Shown here: piece by piece, positions 6,538-7,326 of the stretch
Position numbering within the stretch: position 1 is the stretch's first letter
How the letters are laid out: each line of letters starts with the position of its first letter
Assembly (NCBI GenBank): GCA_009839405.1
Contig: VXPR01000347.1
Coordinates: forward strand, 1-7,326
Length of the DNA: 7,326 nt
Origin: Gammaproteobacteria bacterium
Lineage (GTDB): Bacteria; Pseudomonadota; Gammaproteobacteria; Pseudomonadales; Azotimanducaceae
Direction of reading: 5' to 3'
Notes under the pieces: model-generated
Database searches by the model: none
What the model saw: the letters and a program-made list of their open reading frames with translations, nothing else
What the model was told of the DNA's origin: nothing
Translations under genes and position numbers: made by a program

Positions 6538-6546
6538 ATCATAGCA
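6538..6546 (-). promoter_or_regulatory. Probable extended -10 promoter of hemA
   Basis: Read on the minus strand, 6546 to 6538 is TGCTATGAT: an extended -10 TGn followed by TATGAT, five of six matches to TATAAT. No good -35 hexamer lies 16-18 bases upstream, which extended -10 promoters tolerate. Transcription would begin near 6531, leaving a leader of about 40 bases before the hemA ATG at 6490. This AT-rich patch stands out in a GC-rich region. Confidence 0.5.
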
Positions 6547-6548
6547 TT

Positions 6549-7121
6549 GTGGGCGCGTTCACCGCCCGCGCCAGCGCGTGGCTGGTGTGCCTCGTGCTGG
6601 TGGTGCTGGCGGGGTGTGCCGGGCGCGCCCCAGCGCCAGATCAGGGGATGGAGGACCTGGTCTTTCGGGTCGAAGGAAAGATGAGCGTGCGGGGTGCTGC
6701 CGGCGGGGCTTCGGCGTCGTTTGTCTGGTGGCAGCGAAGGGGCTCCTATGAGGTGGAGTTCTGGGGGCCGCTGGGGAGTCAGCGCACCCGAATCCAAGGC
6801 GATGAAGGTACCTTCACCATCATCGATGCGGCCGGGAAGCGAATTGCCGGCGCCGATCCTGAAGCACTCATGCAGCGGCAGTTGGGCTGGTCTGTGCCGG
6901 TCGCGGTGCTGTCGCATTGGATTCGGGGCACACCGTCGCCGGCATTGCCTTGGCAGACGGCATCGCACGACGGCGCGGGCCGTTTCGTGGCATTCGAGCA
7001 GGCTGGCTGGCAGGTGGAAGTGCCCATGCGGGGCGACCAGGCATTGCCCACACGCATCCGCGCCCAGCGCGGCCAAGACCGCATCGTGGTAGCTTGCAGA
7101 AACTGGAGTTTCGGGGCGTGA
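6549..7121 (+). CDS. lolB: Outer-membrane lipoprotein insertion receptor LolB
   Basis: LolB accepts lipoproteins from the periplasmic carrier LolA and places them in the inner leaflet of the outer membrane. The GTG at 6549 gives 190 residues and a compact lipoprotein signal ending VLVVLAGC, with Cys23 as the predicted lipidated residue. The frame stays open to ATGs at 6483 and 6489, but those would put 42-44 residues before the lipobox and overlap the hemA start. No good ribosome binding site supports any choice, so the start is uncertain. Recognisable LolB segments are FRVEGKMSVRG, FVWWQRRGSYEVEFWGPLGS, then ADPEALMQRQLGWSVPV and LSHWIRGTPSPALPW. The gene is divergent from hemA, the usual gammaproteobacterial position, and overlaps the next gene by 4 bases (GTGA). 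Confidence 0.9.
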   Translation: MGAFTARASAWLVCLVLVVLAGCAGRAPAPDQGMEDLVFRVEGKMSVRGAAGGASASFVWWQRRGSYEVEFWGPLGSQRTRIQGDEGTFTIIDAAGKRIAGADPEALMQRQLGWSVPVAVLSHWIRGTPSPALPWQTASHDGAGRFVAFEQAGWQVEVPMRGDQALPTRIRAQRGQDRIVVACRNWSFGA

Positions 7122-7326
7122 CGCCAAGCGCGGTGCGAGAACTTCGCGGCCAGGTGTGCTTGACTGCGGCGGCCCTCGTGGCCTCGGCGCTGCTGTGGTC
7201 CTGCGCCGAAATCGGCTACGCCGTGCTGCAAGAACCCGACACGCCGCACGCCCGCTCCCAATGCGACGCGATCCACAACCGCACCCTGCGCGAACGTTGC
7301 CACGCACGCATCGTTCCCCCGTATGA
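7118..7326 (+). CDS. Unidentified exported or lipoprotein-like protein, 3' end cut by window
   Basis: The frame opens at a GTG overlapping the lolB TGA (GTGA), with GGAG at 7105-7108 nine bases upstream, and runs through 69 codons to the right edge without a stop. The TGA in the last three bases is in another frame. Residues 13-28 are hydrophobic (VCLTAAALVASALLWS) and lead to Cys29, so the product is probably exported; LLWSC is a poor lipobox because of Trp, so lipidation is doubtful. The rest is polar, with Cys49 and Cys61 in CDAIHNRTLRERC. I do not recognise the family. In many gammaproteobacteria ispE follows lolB, but the IspE N-terminal motif is absent here. Co-translation with lolB suggests an envelope-related role, which is inference only. 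Confidence 0.6.
   Translation, partial: MTPSAVRELRGQVCLTAAALVASALLWSCAEIGYAVLQEPDTPHARSQCDAIHNRTLRERCHARIVPPY

Noticed and set aside
6498..7307. 269-codon minus-strand open frame across lolB and the last gene
   Set aside because: It opposes a clear LolB and has low-complexity Arg/Pro/His composition typical of shadow frames.
7117..7326. Frame ending in the TGA at 7324-7326 as a complete small gene
   Set aside because: That frame gives an Arg/Pro/Gly-rich product with no start supported by a ribosome binding site; the +1 frame from GTG 7118 has a ribosome binding site and an export signal.

Overview
The window is chromosomal DNA from a high-GC (roughly mid-60s percent by eye, not counted) Gram-negative bacterium, most likely a gammaproteobacterium. 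The clues are outer-membrane genes (a TonB-dependent receptor and LolB, a lipoprotein largely confined to beta- and gammaproteobacteria), a divergent hemA/lolB pair, and the gene order hemA-prfA-prmC-moeB, which is familiar from Pseudomonas and relatives. I cannot name a genus. No mobile element, tRNA, rRNA or CRISPR array is visible.

Layout, left to right. Positions 1-76 form a short upstream region with a 7-bp inverted repeat and, at the left edge, a minus-strand Shine-Dalgarno-like sequence that hints at a divergent gene just outside. Positions 77-2290 (+) encode a ZnuD-like TonB-dependent receptor with two very His/Asp/Glu-rich extracellular segments. Positions 2291-2427 are a hairpin-rich spacer between convergent genes. 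Positions 6490 down to 2428 (-) hold a tight four-gene operon: hemA (glutamyl-tRNA reductase), prfA (release factor 1), prmC (release factor glutamine methyltransferase) and moeB (sulfur-carrier adenylyltransferase). The hemA-prfA gap is 9 nt; the prfA/prmC and prmC/moeB junctions are 4-nt start/stop overlaps. Positions 6491-6548 are the divergent hemA/lolB spacer, with a probable extended -10 promoter for hemA and a small hairpin in its leader. Positions 6549-7121 (+) encode LolB, followed with a 4-nt overlap by the first 69 codons of an unrecognised exported or lipoprotein-like protein that runs off the right edge.

How the genes work together. HemA makes the tetrapyrrole precursor glutamate-1-semialdehyde from glutamyl-tRNA. 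PrmC methylates the GGQ glutamine of RF1, the product of the gene just upstream, so enzyme and substrate are co-transcribed. MoeB activates the small subunit of molybdopterin synthase. LolB inserts lipoproteins into the outer membrane. The receptor probably captures zinc or another divalent metal at the cell surface. Most of the window is conserved housekeeping DNA. The least ordinary parts are the two expanded metal-binding segments of the receptor, which share a 21-bp exact repeat, and the unidentified Cys-containing exported protein after lolB.
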